Notes: generated by a model from the sequence alone, not told the origin. Counted from the first letter of the stretch, positions 17,843 to 26,794 are shown. The stretch is 64,000 bases of DNA from Ensifer sp. LC11 (GCF_001695835.1 NZ_MBSO01000003.1:1-64000); one strand, 5' to 3'. Translations and numbers: made by a program.

Positions 17843-18855
17843 GCGAGCGGCCGAAGATCAAGGACATTGCGGAGCGCGCCGGCGTCTCGGTCGCCACCGT
17901 TTCCCGCGCGCTCAGCGGTTCCAGCCTGGTGACTGACGAGACGCGAAAGCGCATCCACGAGCTTGCCCGCGAACTCAACTATCGGCCAAACGTCAGTGCG
18001 CGCAATTTGAGAACCCGCCGATCGATGTCGGTGCTGCTCGTCGTGCGCGATGTCGGCAACCCCTTCTATCTCGATATTCTGAAGGGCGTGGAGGCGACGG
18101 CCCGCGAAGCGGGTTACGCCGTTCTCATGGGCAACACAGAAAACGACCCGGATCGCGAGGTTGAATATTTCAACATGCTGCGTGACGGCCATGCCGACGG
18201 CATGATCCTGATGACCGGAAAACTGCCGGCGCAGCAGCCGGGCGAAAGTGTCGACTTTTCAAGTCTGCCCGTCGTCGTCGCTCTGGAAATGATCGAAACC
18301 GCAGGCTTTCCGCATGTCCAGATCGACAACATCGCGGCGGCGCGTCATGCCGTCGAGCATCTGATCGCGCTTGGCCACCGCCGCATCGCCCATATCGCCG
18401 GTCCATTGCCGGAGCTGATGGCGACGCACCGGCGCGACGGCTACCGCGCCGCGATGGACGCAGCTGGCCTTTCGATCCCCGACGGCTATGAGGTGCGCGG
18501 CGACTACCTGCTCGAAACCGGCGAGACCTGCGTCGCGCAGCTCTTCGCCCTGTCTGAGCCGCCGACGGCGATCTTTGCCGCCAACGACGAGATGGCATAC
18601 GGCGCGATCCATGCGCTGAGGCGGCTTGGGCACGACGTACCCGGCGATGTCTCCGTCGTCGGCTTCGACGATCTATATCTGAGCAAGGCCTTTTACCCGC
18701 CGCTGACAACCGTCAGCCAGCCGCGTGCCGACATCGGGCGGACGGCCATGTCGCTGCTTCTCAATATCCTTTCTGGCGAAGATATCGCCGCGCCGACGGT
18801 CGTGTTGCCGACCGCTCTCAGTGTTCGCGGCAGCACCGCGCCGCCACGTCGATAA
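17839..18855 (+). CDS. LacI-family transcriptional regulator
   Basis: Repressor-type regulator of 338 aa. The N-terminal HTH is [20 protein letters not shown] followed by the hinge [15 protein letters not shown], then a periplasmic-binding-protein-like sensor domain ([21 protein letters not shown], and [29 protein letters not shown] near the C-terminus). Translationally coupled to the transporter (ATGA overlap at 17839). It probably senses the transported sugar or a metabolite and controls the operon through the palindrome at 13150. A related half-conserved site is at 18913 before the next gene. Confidence 0.93.
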   Translation: MSERPKIKDIAERAGVSVATVSRALSGSSLVTDETRKRIHELARELNYRPNVSARNLRTRRSMSVLLVVRDVGNPFYLDILKGVEATAREAGYAVLMGNTENDPDREVEYFNMLRDGHADGMILMTGKLPAQQPGESVDFSSLPVVVALEMIETAGFPHVQIDNIAAARHAVEHLIALGHRRIAHIAGPLPELMATHRRDGYRAAMDAAGLSIPDGYEVRGDYLLETGETCVAQLFALSEPPTAIFAANDEMAYGAIHALRRLGHDVPGDVSVVGFDDLYLSKAFYPPLTTVSQPRADIGRTAMSLLLNILSGEDIAAPTVVLPTALSVRGSTAPPRR

Positions 18856-18858
18856 CCA

Positions 18859-18894
18859 GGGCGGGATGAGGAAAGTGTAGGCGGTTTCCCGCCC
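18859..18894 (+). terminator. Possible terminator after LacI gene
   Basis: GGGCGGGA (18859-18866) pairs with TCCCGCCC (18887-18894). An alternative smaller hairpin GGCGG/CCGCC lies inside. No T-tract follows, so termination is probably partial. Confidence 0.35.
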
Positions 18895-18912
18895 GCATTC
18901 CGCTCTAACTCA

Positions 18913-18926
18913 TGAAAATCGATAAC
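18913..18926. promoter_or_regulatory. Second candidate site for the sugar-operon LacI regulator
   Basis: TGAAAATCGATAAC shares the central AAATCGAT-N-AC with the palindrome at 13150-13163 and lies 14 bp before the oxidoreductase ATG. Its own symmetry is poor, so binding is a weaker guess than at the first site. Confidence 0.35.
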
Positions 18927-18939
18927 CCGGGAGAACAGA

Positions 18940-20184
18940 ATGACACAGCTACCGAAGCAGACGTTGCGCGTGGGTTTCGTCGGATCGGGCTTCATCGCCC
19001 ATTTCCATCTGAAGTCGATGATCGGTGTGCGCAATGTCGAGGTCACCGGTGTCTTCAGCCGCAAGCCTGAAAACCGGGAGAAGTTTGCCAAGGAGGTCGC
19101 CGCACTCGGCCTCGGCTCCTGCCGTACGCATGAGAGCCTGGAAGCGTTGCTGACGGCCGGTGATGTCGACGCCGTCTGGATCCTTTCGCCCAACTACACC
19201 CGGCTCGACGTGATGCGTTCGCTGTACGGCGCAGTCAAGGAGGGCCGTAGCAAGGTCTTTGCAGTCGCCTGCGAGAAGCCGTTGGCACGCACCGTTGCCG
19301 AGGCGCGCGAGATGCTGACGCTTGCCGAAGATGCCGGCCTCAACCACGGCTACCTTGAAAACCAGGTCTTCTGCACGCCGGTGCTGCGCGGCAAGGAGAT
19401 CATCTGGCGGCGTGCCGCCTCCAGCACCGGCCGGCCCTATCTGGCGCGGGCGGCGGAGGAGCATTCCGGCCCGCACGAGCCCTGGTTCTGGCAGGGCGAC
19501 AAGCAGGGCGGCGGCGTGCTCTCGGACATGATGTGCCACAGCGTCGAGGTGGCCCGCTACCTGCTGACGGCGCCGGGTGCGCCGCGCAATTCACTGAAGA
19601 TTAAGGCGGTGAACGGCACTGTCGCCAACCTCAAATGGACGCGGCCGAACTATGCCGAGCAGTTGCGCAAGCGTTTCGGCAGCGAGGTCGATTATCGCAA
19701 CCGGCCGTCGGAAGATTTCGCCCGCGCCACCGTCACGCTTGAGGATCAGGACGGCAACGAGCTGATGATCGAGGCGACCACCTCCTGGGCCTATGTCGGC
19801 GCCGGACTGCGCATCCAGCTGGAGCTGCTCGGGCCGGAATATGCGCTCGAATACAATTCGCTCAGCACCGGCCTGAAGATCTTCATGTCGCGCGAGGTCA
19901 AGGGATCGGAAGGCGAGGATCTCGTTGAGAAGCAGAATGCCGAGCAGGGCCTGATGCCGGTGCTTGAGGACGAAGCCGGCGTCTATGGCTACACGGATGA
20001 GAACCGTCACATGGTCGAGTGCTTCCGCAAGGGGGAGAAGCCGCTCGAAACCTTCGAGGACGGGCTCGCGGTCGTCGAGATGCTGATGGGCCTTTACCGC
20101 TCCGCGGAAATCAACGCGACGCTTCAGTTTCCGGCACCGGAGCTCGAGCACTACGTGCCTGTCGTCGCGCGCCGGAGCGCGTGA
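18940..20184 (+). CDS. Gfo/Idh/MocA-family oxidoreductase
   Basis: NAD(P)-dependent sugar or inositol-type dehydrogenase (414 aa). It has an N-terminal Rossmann fold (VGFVGSGFIAHFHLKSM), the family EKP motif (VACEKPLARTVAEA) with the catalytic Lys, and a longer than usual C-terminal alpha/beta domain with GGGVLSDMMCHSVEVARYLL containing the expected His. The start has GGGAG 7 nt upstream. It follows the ABC operon by 84 bp on the same strand and is probably the first catabolic enzyme for the imported sugar. Which position is oxidised cannot be told. Confidence 0.88.
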   Translation: MTQLPKQTLRVGFVGSGFIAHFHLKSMIGVRNVEVTGVFSRKPENREKFAKEVAALGLGSCRTHESLEALLTAGDVDAVWILSPNYTRLDVMRSLYGAVKEGRSKVFAVACEKPLARTVAEAREMLTLAEDAGLNHGYLENQVFCTPVLRGKEIIWRRAASSTGRPYLARAAEEHSGPHEPWFWQGDKQGGGVLSDMMCHSVEVARYLLTAPGAPRNSLKIKAVNGTVANLKWTRPNYAEQLRKRFGSEVDYRNRPSEDFARATVTLEDQDGNELMIEATTSWAYVGAGLRIQLELLGPEYALEYNSLSTGLKIFMSREVKGSEGEDLVEKQNAEQGLMPVLEDEAGVYGYTDENRHMVECFRKGEKPLETFEDGLAVVEMLMGLYRSAEINATLQFPAPELEHYVPVVARRSA

Positions 20185-20240
20185 CTGCTACCGCGCGCAG
20201 TCTCGGCGAGGGCGCTTCAGCCTTCGCCGCCGCTCACCTG

Positions 20241-20690
20241 TCACGTGGCCGAGGCGGCACGTCCGGTCACATCATCGACCTCGATTTCGAAGAAGAGATG
20301 CGGCGATGCGCCTGCAAGCGGCTGCTCGCCCGGCTTCAGGCCGCCCGGTTCCCACCAGTTGACGCGCTGTTCGAGAAGCGACCAGGCATTCATCCGCTCG
20401 CGATGCCATTGCTTCGTGTCCGGCAGTTCCTGATAGCGGCCGTAGAGGACGACGCTTCGCCAGTGCTGTCGGTCCGTTGCCGTGTCGATCTGCACGCAGA
20501 CACGCGGATTGGCGCGCATCCAGTCGATCTTCTGCCCGGGCATCGAAAAGCCGTAGAGCCGGTTGGCAGCAAAGGCATATTGGATCGGGACGACATAGGG
20601 CTGACCATCGCTGGCGCAGCCCAGGCGGGCGATGTGGTTCTCAGCGACGAGGTCGATGCACTCCTGTCGTGTCATTTCCCTGATCAACAT
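20241..20690 (-). CDS. Pyridoxamine 5'-phosphate oxidase-related flavin-binding protein
   Basis: Small split-barrel protein (149 aa) of the PNPOx-like superfamily, nearest in look to the Nim-type group: MTRQECIDLVAENHIARLGC, then GQPYVVPIQYAFAANRLYGFSMPGQK and VCVQIDTATDRQHWRSVVLYGRYQEL. FMN or F420-like cofactor binding is expected. The reaction is unknown. Strong SD (AAAGGAG, 6-nt spacing). It stands alone, convergent with the oxidoreductase gene. Stop codons are 56 bp apart. Confidence 0.82.
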   Translation of the reverse strand: MLIREMTRQECIDLVAENHIARLGCASDGQPYVVPIQYAFAANRLYGFSMPGQKIDWMRANPRVCVQIDTATDRQHWRSVVLYGRYQELPDTKQWHRERMNAWSLLEQRVNWWEPGGLKPGEQPLAGASPHLFFEIEVDDVTGRAASAT

Positions 20691-20948
20691 GGGCTCTCCT
20701 TTAAAAAGAGGTCATCCAGCCGTCAGTCTCCGCCAAAGGGGCAGCCTCGCATTGATCTCGCTCAAGTTCGGTCCGGTCCAGGTTTTCCGCCGTTCGGCGA
20801 AGGTGTGCTTCGAGGAAGCCTGAAAAATTCCGGCGGCCCGGAATAAACGTCCCCAAGCCCCGTTCTTCCTCCCACGAAATCAGCCCGATGGCTTTCGTGC
20901 GGCGGGGTTGCCGTGCGCAAGTGTCGGCGCCAGCAAGGGAGCGCAGCT

Positions 20949-22427
20949 ATGACCGCCAGCCCGGTGATCGCTTCGGAAAAAGACCTCATCACCATGACAA
21001 GGGTGGGAACGGACCGCATCGATGGCCACATGCCCGTGAGCCACGTGCGTCTGCTCGTCGGGGCAATGCTCGTGGCCTTCGCGAGCGTCCTGATCTTCCT
21101 CGCTGCAGATGGGCTGGCGCTGCCGATGCAGCTTGCGCTCATGGTGTTTGCGACGACGCTCGTCTGCTGGACAATTTTCGACCTGCCGGAAACGCCGGTG
21201 GCCCTGGGTGGTGCGGCGGCGCTTGCCATCACCGGCGCCGTTGAAGAAGAGGCGGTTTATGCCGCGCTCGGCAACGACATTGTCTGGCTGATGCTGGCGG
21301 CCTCGGTGATTGCGGCGGTGCTGCAGGCGTCGGGGCTGGTGGAGCGGCTCGCCTTTCGGCTGCTCGCCCGGTTCCGGGATGTGAGGCGACTGTTCTGGGT
21401 GGTGACGCTCACGATCTTTGCAACGGCCTTCGTCATTCCATCGACCTCGGCGCGGGCGGCGATCTTCATGCCCGTTTTTCTAGGCCTCGCCTCGACCATT
21501 GGCCGTCCTGGTGTCACGCGGGCGCTTGCCCTCCTGTTTCCGTCGATCATCCTGCTTTCTGCCGCGGCATCGCTGACCGGTGCCGGGGCGCATCTCGTCG
21601 CGGCCGACTTCATGCGCCGCACCGGCGGCGAGGCGCCGGGATTTCTTGAATGGGCACTGCTTGCGGCCCCCTTCGCACTGCTGACGAGCCTGATTGCCTG
21701 CGGCCTGATCCTGCGCTTCTTTCTGGACGATGCCGACCGTCGCTGGCGCCTGGATGTTCCAGCCGTGCCAACGGAGAAGCGCCCACCGTCCGTCCGGGAC
21801 AAGGCGATCCTTGCCGTGACCGCGATCATTGTCGTGGCGCTCGCAACCTCGGACCTGCATGGCGTCGCGCTGCCGGTCGTTGCCCTCGTCGGAGCCCTGG
21901 CGATGGCGTCGGAAAAGGTTTCCGGCATGCCGTTTCGCAAGGCGCTGAAGGGCGTGGAATGGAACCTCCTGCTTTTCCTCGCCGGCACCCTCGTCATCGG
22001 CGAAGCTCTGCTTTCGACCGGTGCTGCGACCTTGCTTGCCGAGCGTCTGATCGGCGCCTTCAGTCTGATCGGCAAGCCGCCGGCATGGCTGGTCGTGCTC
22101 GTCGCCATCATCGTCGCCACCTTCGCGCATATCGTGATTGCTTCGCGAACGGCGCGGGCAACCGTGCTCATTCCGGCGGTTGCGCTGCCGCTGGCGGGCT
22201 TCGGCGTCAGTCCCGAAGTTCTGATCATGATCACAGCTATAGGTAGTGGATTCTGCCAGACTTTGATGGTTTCGGCCAAGCCCGTCGCACTCTTCGGCGG
22301 CATGGAGCCACCGGCTTTCAGTCCTTCCGATCTCTTGCGTCTCGCGCTCATGCTGGCCGCTCCGTTCATCACACTTTTGGCCTTGATGGCGCTCGTGATC
22401 TGGCCAGCGTTTGGTCTCGCAACGTGA
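20949..22427 (+). CDS. SLC13/DASS-like anion permease
   Basis: Inner-membrane transporter of the ion-transporter superfamily (492 aa, about 12 hydrophobic segments) resembling sodium/anion symporters. Segments VIPSTSARAAIFMPVFLGLA and VIASRTARATVLIPAVALPL are the paired SNT-type anion motif regions seen in DASS carriers, here in SxxARA form. ATG 20949 has AGGGAG 8 nt upstream. A strong terminator follows, then glycerate kinase. The neighbourhood hints at a hydroxycarboxylate such as glycerate or tartronate as substrate, but this is only contextual. Confidence 0.82.
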   Translation: MTASPVIASEKDLITMTRVGTDRIDGHMPVSHVRLLVGAMLVAFASVLIFLAADGLALPMQLALMVFATTLVCWTIFDLPETPVALGGAAALAITGAVEEEAVYAALGNDIVWLMLAASVIAAVLQASGLVERLAFRLLARFRDVRRLFWVVTLTIFATAFVIPSTSARAAIFMPVFLGLASTIGRPGVTRALALLFPSIILLSAAASLTGAGAHLVAADFMRRTGGEAPGFLEWALLAAPFALLTSLIACGLILRFFLDDADRRWRLDVPAVPTEKRPPSVRDKAILAVTAIIVVALATSDLHGVALPVVALVGALAMASEKVSGMPFRKALKGVEWNLLLFLAGTLVIGEALLSTGAATLLAERLIGAFSLIGKPPAWLVVLVAIIVATFAHIVIASRTARATVLIPAVALPLAGFGVSPEVLIMITAIGSGFCQTLMVSAKPVALFGGMEPPAFSPSDLLRLALMLAAPFITLLALMALVIWPAFGLAT

Positions 22428-22457
22428 CCATAAGTCATTGAAACAGCGATTATTCCA

Positions 22458-22500
22458 GAGCCGGTGCGACAGTCGCTCCGGCTCATTTGTTTTTCTTTTC
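22458..22500 (+). terminator. Strong intrinsic terminator
   Basis: Almost perfect 13-bp stem: GAGCCGG-T-GCGAC (22458-22470) with GTCGC-T-CCGGCTC (22472-22484), followed by a T-rich tail (ATTTGTTTTTCTTTT). It ends the anion-permease transcript, so the following glycerate kinase gene needs its own promoter. Confidence 0.85.
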
Positions 22501-22599
22501 CGAAAGCGGCGGATTCGTCATTTTTCGCGGAATAAAGTCCGCGGGTGCCCGTTTCTCCTTTGCATCCGCATTGTCACAAAAGTGCAAGGAGACTGTCAC

Positions 22600-23772
22600 A
22601 TGACACTTACCATTCTGGTTGCACCATCCGGTTTCAAGGAAAGCCTGTCGGCGGAGGAAGCCGCCGATTGCATCGAGAAGGGCGTGCTGCGCGCCTGCCC
22701 GCAGGCCGAGGTTATCAAGGTGCCGATGGTCGATGGCGGCGAAGGCTTCACCAGGGCGCTTGTCGGGATCACCGGCGGCAGCCTGCATGAGTTGACGGTG
22801 ACCGGTCCGCTTGGCGAGCCCGTTGCCTCCCATTTCGGCTTCCTCGGCGGAAAGGGTGAACGGACTGCCGTCATCGAAATGGCAGCGGCGGCCGGCTTGC
22901 GGCTGGTGCCGCGCGATTGCCGCAACCCCTGCATCACGACCAGTTATGGTGTCGGCGAGCTGATCCGTGCCGCTCTTGATGCCGGTGCCCGGCGCATCCT
23001 GCTTGGCTGCGGCGACAGTGGTATCAATGATGGCGGCGCCGGCATGGCGGAGGCGCTTGGTGTGAAGCTTCTTGATCAGGAAGGCAAGCCGTTGCTTTCA
23101 GGCGGAGCAGTGCTCGGCTCGCTCGCACGCATCGATCTGTCGGGACGCGACCCGCGGCTTGCCGATGTCCGCATCGATGCGGCCGTCAACTGGCACAATG
23201 TGCTGCTCGGCGAACGCGGCGTCGCCCGCGTCTTCGGGCCGCAGAAGGGGGCGACACCAGAGCAGATCGAGCTTCTGGCAGGTGCCATGGAAACCTATGC
23301 CGCCGCCATTTATCGCACGACCGGTATCGCGGTCGGCGAGGCGCCTGGCGCCGGCGCGTCCGGCGGGCTCGGGGCAGCGATCCTCGGCCTTCTTGGGGGC
23401 GCTCTGCATCCGCGCTACGATATCGTCATGCGCTACCTCGACCTCGACGGCATGATTGCGAAGGCCGATCTCGTGATCACAGCCGAAGGCAGCCTCGACG
23501 GGCAGACGCCATTCGGTAAGGTGCCGGCTGAGGTCGGCCATCGGGCAAAGGAGGCGGGACGCCCCGTCATCGCGCTCGCCGGCACGATCGGCAAGGGCGT
23601 CGCCCTCAATTTTGACCACGGCATCGACGCTTTCGCCTCCATCCTCAAGGCGCCGTGCACCCTCGACGATGCGATCAGTGCTGCGCCGAAATTGCTGGTC
23701 CGCGCGGCGGAGGATGCGGTGCGCATGGTGCGGGTCGGCATGCTGCTCACCGAGCGCGGACTTGCGGCCTGA
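22600..23772 (+). CDS. Glycerate kinase
   Basis: Phosphorylates D-glycerate with ATP (glycerate kinase type I, GarK/GlxK family, 390 aa), feeding glycolysis from the glyoxylate, tartronate or serine routes. Family features: N-terminal ILVAPSGFKESLSAEEAA, VPMVDGGEGFTRAL, GCGDSGINDGGAGMAEALGV, and the C-terminal GEAPGAGASGGLGAAI then VITAEGSLDGQTPFGKVP. Start: ATG 22600 with AGGAG 8 nt upstream. The frame extends upstream into the terminator, which excludes longer starts. It has its own transcript judging from the terminator at 22458 and the hairpin after the gene. Confidence 0.95.
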   Translation: MTLTILVAPSGFKESLSAEEAADCIEKGVLRACPQAEVIKVPMVDGGEGFTRALVGITGGSLHELTVTGPLGEPVASHFGFLGGKGERTAVIEMAAAAGLRLVPRDCRNPCITTSYGVGELIRAALDAGARRILLGCGDSGINDGGAGMAEALGVKLLDQEGKPLLSGGAVLGSLARIDLSGRDPRLADVRIDAAVNWHNVLLGERGVARVFGPQKGATPEQIELLAGAMETYAAAIYRTTGIAVGEAPGAGASGGLGAAILGLLGGALHPRYDIVMRYLDLDGMIAKADLVITAEGSLDGQTPFGKVPAEVGHRAKEAGRPVIALAGTIGKGVALNFDHGIDAFASILKAPCTLDDAISAAPKLLVRAAEDAVRMVRVGMLLTERGLAA

Positions 23773-23788
23773 TCACCCGGCCAATGGT

Positions 23789-23825
23789 CTGGCGGGACTG
23801 CGGCGCGGTCGCCGCGTCCCGCCAG
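23789..23825 (+). terminator. GC-rich hairpin after glycerate kinase
   Basis: CTGGCGGGA (23789-23797) pairs with TCCCGCCAG (23817-23825). The loop can fold further (CGGCG/CGCCG). It lies between converging glycerate kinase and protease genes. There is no T-run on the plus side within a few bases. Confidence 0.55.
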
Positions 23826-23886
23826 AGCGCCGATGATTGCCATGGCTGCCTGGCGGATGAAAATCCTAAAAAATTCAGAGCGTAAA

Positions 23887-25278
23887 TCAGGACCTGCAGA
23901 GCTGGCGCGCGTTCAGCACGCCCCAGCCGAACACCGGGTCCTTGCCGGGAGCGCCGAGATCCTCGGTCGTTTGCGCGACGAGCTTGGCGATCTCATCCGC
24001 CGACATCCGGGGATGGGACTTCCTGAGAATGGCGACGGCGGCGGTGACGAAGGGCGCGGCGAAGGAAGTGCCGGTCCGGGGGGCCGCGCCTTCGACGGAG
24101 GCGGCGGTCCAGACGCTGGTGCCGAGGGCGGCGACATCGATGTGGTCGCCACGGGCTGCACGGCGATAGGGCTTGAAGTTGCGATCGACCGCGGTCACCG
24201 CAATCATCGCAGGATAGGCGGCAGGATAGACGGGTCTTGCGCGCGGGCCGTCATTGCCGGCGGCAGCCACCTGGATGATGTTCCGTTCGGCAACGAGCGA
24301 AACGGTCTTCTCGAGCAGCAGGTTGTGCGGGCCAGACAGGCTCATGTTGATGACGGCGACATTGCGTGACGCCAGCAGATCGATCGCCCGCACCAGATCA
24401 TAGGTCTCGGCCATGTCGGTCTCGCCGTGCGTGCGCTGGAACGCGTCGACGGCAATCAGATGGGCGTTGCGCAAAAGCCCCGGCGCGCGGCTGTCCTGAC
24501 GGCCGGCAATGAGGGCTGCGACCGCCGTTCCGTGCTGTTTCCCGGAGGCAGGCACCTCCTCAGTCGTCAACCTGACGATATCGAGCTTGACGTCTTTCAG
24601 TGCCGGGTGGGCGGGGTTGATTGCCGTGTCGATCAGGCCGATCGGACCGGCTGCCGTGCAGGCAGCGTCCCCGTCCGGCGCCGGCCAGCCGATGGCGTCG
24701 CGAACGAGCGCGCAACCACCGTCGGCGCAGGGGGGTGGCGAAGTGGCACCTTCGTTCGGCTCAAAATAATGGTTGAGGTCCGCGATCGTTCCGGGCGTGG
24801 CGTCGCCGACTTGCCGGCGTGCGTCCTCAAGCGACATGCCCTTGGGCACGCCGAGCTTGACGATCTCATTTGCCGAGAGACCCAGGGGCTCGCGGGCTCT
24901 GACCGTGAAGCCATTCGCTGCGAGACGCTGAAGGGCAGCATTATCCAGGCCGAGGGCGATGATCTCGCCCGGCGCATGGCTTGGGCGCCGCACCGGCGTA
25001 CGGCGCGCCTCGGCGCGCCTTTCCGGCGTTTGTCGCAAGAGATCGAGCAAGTTGCCGCCCCCCCGCCAGGTGCCGCCGGAACCACGATCGTCGGAACCGC
25101 GAGACGACCCGCCTCCGCCGCGATCGTCATCATCATCGTCGTCGTCCGCGTAGGCGGAGGAGATCCAGGAAAGGCCGGAGCCATCGCGGCTGCGGTCCTC
25201 ACCGAGCGACAGGTCGCCCAAAGCCGTTGCCAGGCCGCATATCGACAGGGCGGTCAATCGAAGCAGGCGTTTCTTCAA
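23887..25278 (-). CDS. Secreted S8 (subtilisin-like) serine protease
   Basis: Exported serine protease (463 aa). The signal peptide ends near SSAYA (residue 44), directly followed by eight consecutive Asp and a Gly/Ser/Arg-rich linker. A propeptide-like region (about 100-175) precedes the peptidase domain. The catalytic triad is complete: Asp217 (GLIDTAIN), His249 (KQHGTAVAALIAG), Ser405 (GTSFAAPFVTAAVA), with oxyanion Asn342 (AAGNDGP). The start is taken as TTG 25278 because GGAGAG lies 4-6 nt upstream, and the same TTG-plus-SD is conserved in the paralogue at 31897. The ATG at 25290 overlaps that SD and has none of its own. Divergent from an ECF sigma/anti-sigma pair, with an ECF-like promoter in between, so it is likely a target of that sigma factor. 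Confidence 0.88.
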   Translation of the reverse strand: MKKRLLRLTALSICGLATALGDLSLGEDRSRDGSGLSWISSAYADDDDDDDDRGGGGSSRGSDDRGSGGTWRGGGNLLDLLRQTPERRAEARRTPVRRPSHAPGEIIALGLDNAALQRLAANGFTVRAREPLGLSANEIVKLGVPKGMSLEDARRQVGDATPGTIADLNHYFEPNEGATSPPPCADGGCALVRDAIGWPAPDGDAACTAAGPIGLIDTAINPAHPALKDVKLDIVRLTTEEVPASGKQHGTAVAALIAGRQDSRAPGLLRNAHLIAVDAFQRTHGETDMAETYDLVRAIDLLASRNVAVINMSLSGPHNLLLEKTVSLVAERNIIQVAAAGNDGPRARPVYPAAYPAMIAVTAVDRNFKPYRRAARGDHIDVAALGTSVWTAASVEGAAPRTGTSFAAPFVTAAVAILRKSHPRMSADEIAKLVAQTTEDLGAPGKDPVFGWGVLNARQLCRS

Positions 25279-25375
25279 GGGTCTCTCCATCGGCCAGTGA
25301 CGTCTTCTGGCGGCAGCTTACCGTGAACGAAAGGACCATCGGTGGTGACTTTCGCGTGTGCTTCACATATCGCTC

Positions 25376-25400
25376 AACGGATGAATGGACAAATTATTCC
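25376..25400 (-). promoter_or_regulatory. ECF-type promoter of the S8 protease gene
   Basis: On the minus strand, GGAAT (25400-25396) is separated by 16 bp from CGTT (25379-25376), the usual shape of ECF sigma promoters in alphaproteobacteria. It would start transcription about 90 bp before the protease gene. The 50 bp around it (25351-25400) match 39 of 50 positions in front of the truncated paralogue (31992-32041). Confidence 0.55.
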
Positions 25401-25436
25401 CCCCGTGGATGAGGAAGAGCCCAGGAGGGAGCGCCC

Positions 25437-25979
25437 ATGACGGACGACACCACCGTATTCGGCGAACGCCTCGTCGCGTTCCTGCCGAACCTGCGGCGCT
25501 TTGCCATTTCGCTCTGCCGGTCGCGGGACGTTGCCGATGATCTGGTGCAGGCCGCATGCGAAAAGGCGATAGCCGCCTCTGAACGGTTCGAGGAAGGCAC
25601 ACGCTTCGATGCCTGGATGTTCCGAATTCTGCGCAACCTGTGGATCGACCAGCTCCGCCGTCAGAAGACGGCGGGCACAACGGAAGAAATCGAGGCGCAG
25701 CCGGCACTCGCCGTTCCCTCCGGCGAGGCCGGCGCCGAGGCGCGCATGGCGCTGAAGAGCGTGGCTGCCGCGATCGACGGCCTTGTGCCGGAACAGCGGG
25801 AGGTGTTGATGCTCACCTGTGTCGAGGAGCTTTCCTACAAGGAGGCGGCCGACGTGCTCGGCATCCCGATCGGCACGGTCATGAGCCGGCTCGCTCGGGC
25901 GCGCAAAAATCTTGCCGAGGCAGCGGGAATAGAACCGCCGGTCGCGCGTTCACAGGACATGAGAGGCGGGACGAGATGA
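25437..25979 (+). CDS. ECF RNA polymerase sigma factor
   Basis: Extracytoplasmic-function sigma factor (180 aa). Region 2 includes FAISLCRSRDVADDLVQAACEKAI and RFDAWMFRILRNLWIDQLRR. Region 4 is PEQREVLMLTCVEELSYKEAADVLGIPIGTVMSRLARARKNL. The two are joined by a short linker. Good SD (GGAGGGAG, about 5 nt before the ATG). The stop overlaps the start of the anti-sigma gene (ATGA), so the two are made together. Divergent from the protease gene. The stimulus is not evident. Confidence 0.95.
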   Translation: MTDDTTVFGERLVAFLPNLRRFAISLCRSRDVADDLVQAACEKAIAASERFEEGTRFDAWMFRILRNLWIDQLRRQKTAGTTEEIEAQPALAVPSGEAGAEARMALKSVAAAIDGLVPEQREVLMLTCVEELSYKEAADVLGIPIGTVMSRLARARKNLAEAAGIEPPVARSQDMRGGTR

Positions 25980-26782
25980 GCGACACAGAATTCAGCGACG
26001 AGATCCTGATGGCCTTTGCCGATGGCGAACTCGACGAGGAGACGACACGCCGCGTCGAAGCGGCGCTTGAGACCGATGACGAACTGATGGCGCGCGTCGC
26101 GATGTTCATGGAAACGCGCGCCGCCGCGAGCGAGGCCCTGAAGCCGGTTCTCGACGAGCCCGTGCCGGACGAGCTGGTGCGCAAGGTGCGTGCCATGGCC
26201 GCCGCTGCGGATAGGGCAAATGGCGCGCAGCGCCCCGAAGCACCTGTTTATACGGATGAAAACGTCGTTGCGTTTCGCCGTCCGGCCGATCGGGAAGCGG
26301 CCCCCGTGCGCAGTGTTTCAAGGCCGATGATGGCGATGGCTGCCTCCCTCTTGATCGTTGCCGGTGCCGCGGGTGGTTATCTCTTGCGCGGTGGCGCGTT
26401 TGAGGGCGCGGGCAGCATTGAGGTCGCCGGCGCGATCGATGCGCGGCTATCGGCGATCCTCGATCATTCGCCCTCGGGCGAGGAGGTTCCCGTCAGTGGC
26501 GGATCCGGGACCGTGCGCCTGGTGTCGTCTTTCGAACTCGGCAGCGGCCAGTTCTGCCGCGAATACGAACTGACCCGGACCGGACAGCCGGACCTTGTTT
26601 CGGTCGCCTGCCGGGACGCCTCTGTCTGGCAGACGCGGCTTGCCGTCGTCAGGCCGCGATCCGGCGACGGTTACGCGCCGGCCTCTTCGCTCGAAACCAT
26701 GGACGCCTATCTGACGTCGATCGGCGCCGGGCAGCCGCTCGACGCGGAAGCGGAAAGGAAGGCGCTTGCCGGCTCGAAGTAG
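25976..26782 (+). CDS. Membrane anti-sigma factor
   Basis: Probable anti-sigma factor for the preceding ECF sigma (268 aa). The N-terminal cytoplasmic part (SDEILMAFADGELDEETTRRVEAAL) resembles the anti-sigma domain but lacks the HxxxCxxC zinc motif. One membrane segment lies near residues 117-137 (MMAMAASLLIVAGAAGGYLL). The C-terminal half is periplasmic and contains two Cys (QFCREYEL and VACRDASVW) that could form a disulfide. ATG 25976 overlaps the sigma stop. The periplasmic part is the likely sensor or proteolysis target. A link to the divergent secreted protease is inference. Confidence 0.85.
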   Translation: MSDTEFSDEILMAFADGELDEETTRRVEAALETDDELMARVAMFMETRAAASEALKPVLDEPVPDELVRKVRAMAAAADRANGAQRPEAPVYTDENVVAFRRPADREAAPVRSVSRPMMAMAASLLIVAGAAGGYLLRGGAFEGAGSIEVAGAIDARLSAILDHSPSGEEVPVSGGSGTVRLVSSFELGSGQFCREYELTRTGQPDLVSVACRDASVWQTRLAVVRPRSGDGYAPASSLETMDAYLTSIGAGQPLDAEAERKALAGSK

Positions 26783-26794
26783 ATCGGAACCCGT

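Noticed and set aside
13204-20184. Assignment of a specific sugar (ribose, xylose, inositol) to the first ABC operon
   Set aside because: The sequence shows the RbsABC-type family but no enzyme that pins down the substrate.
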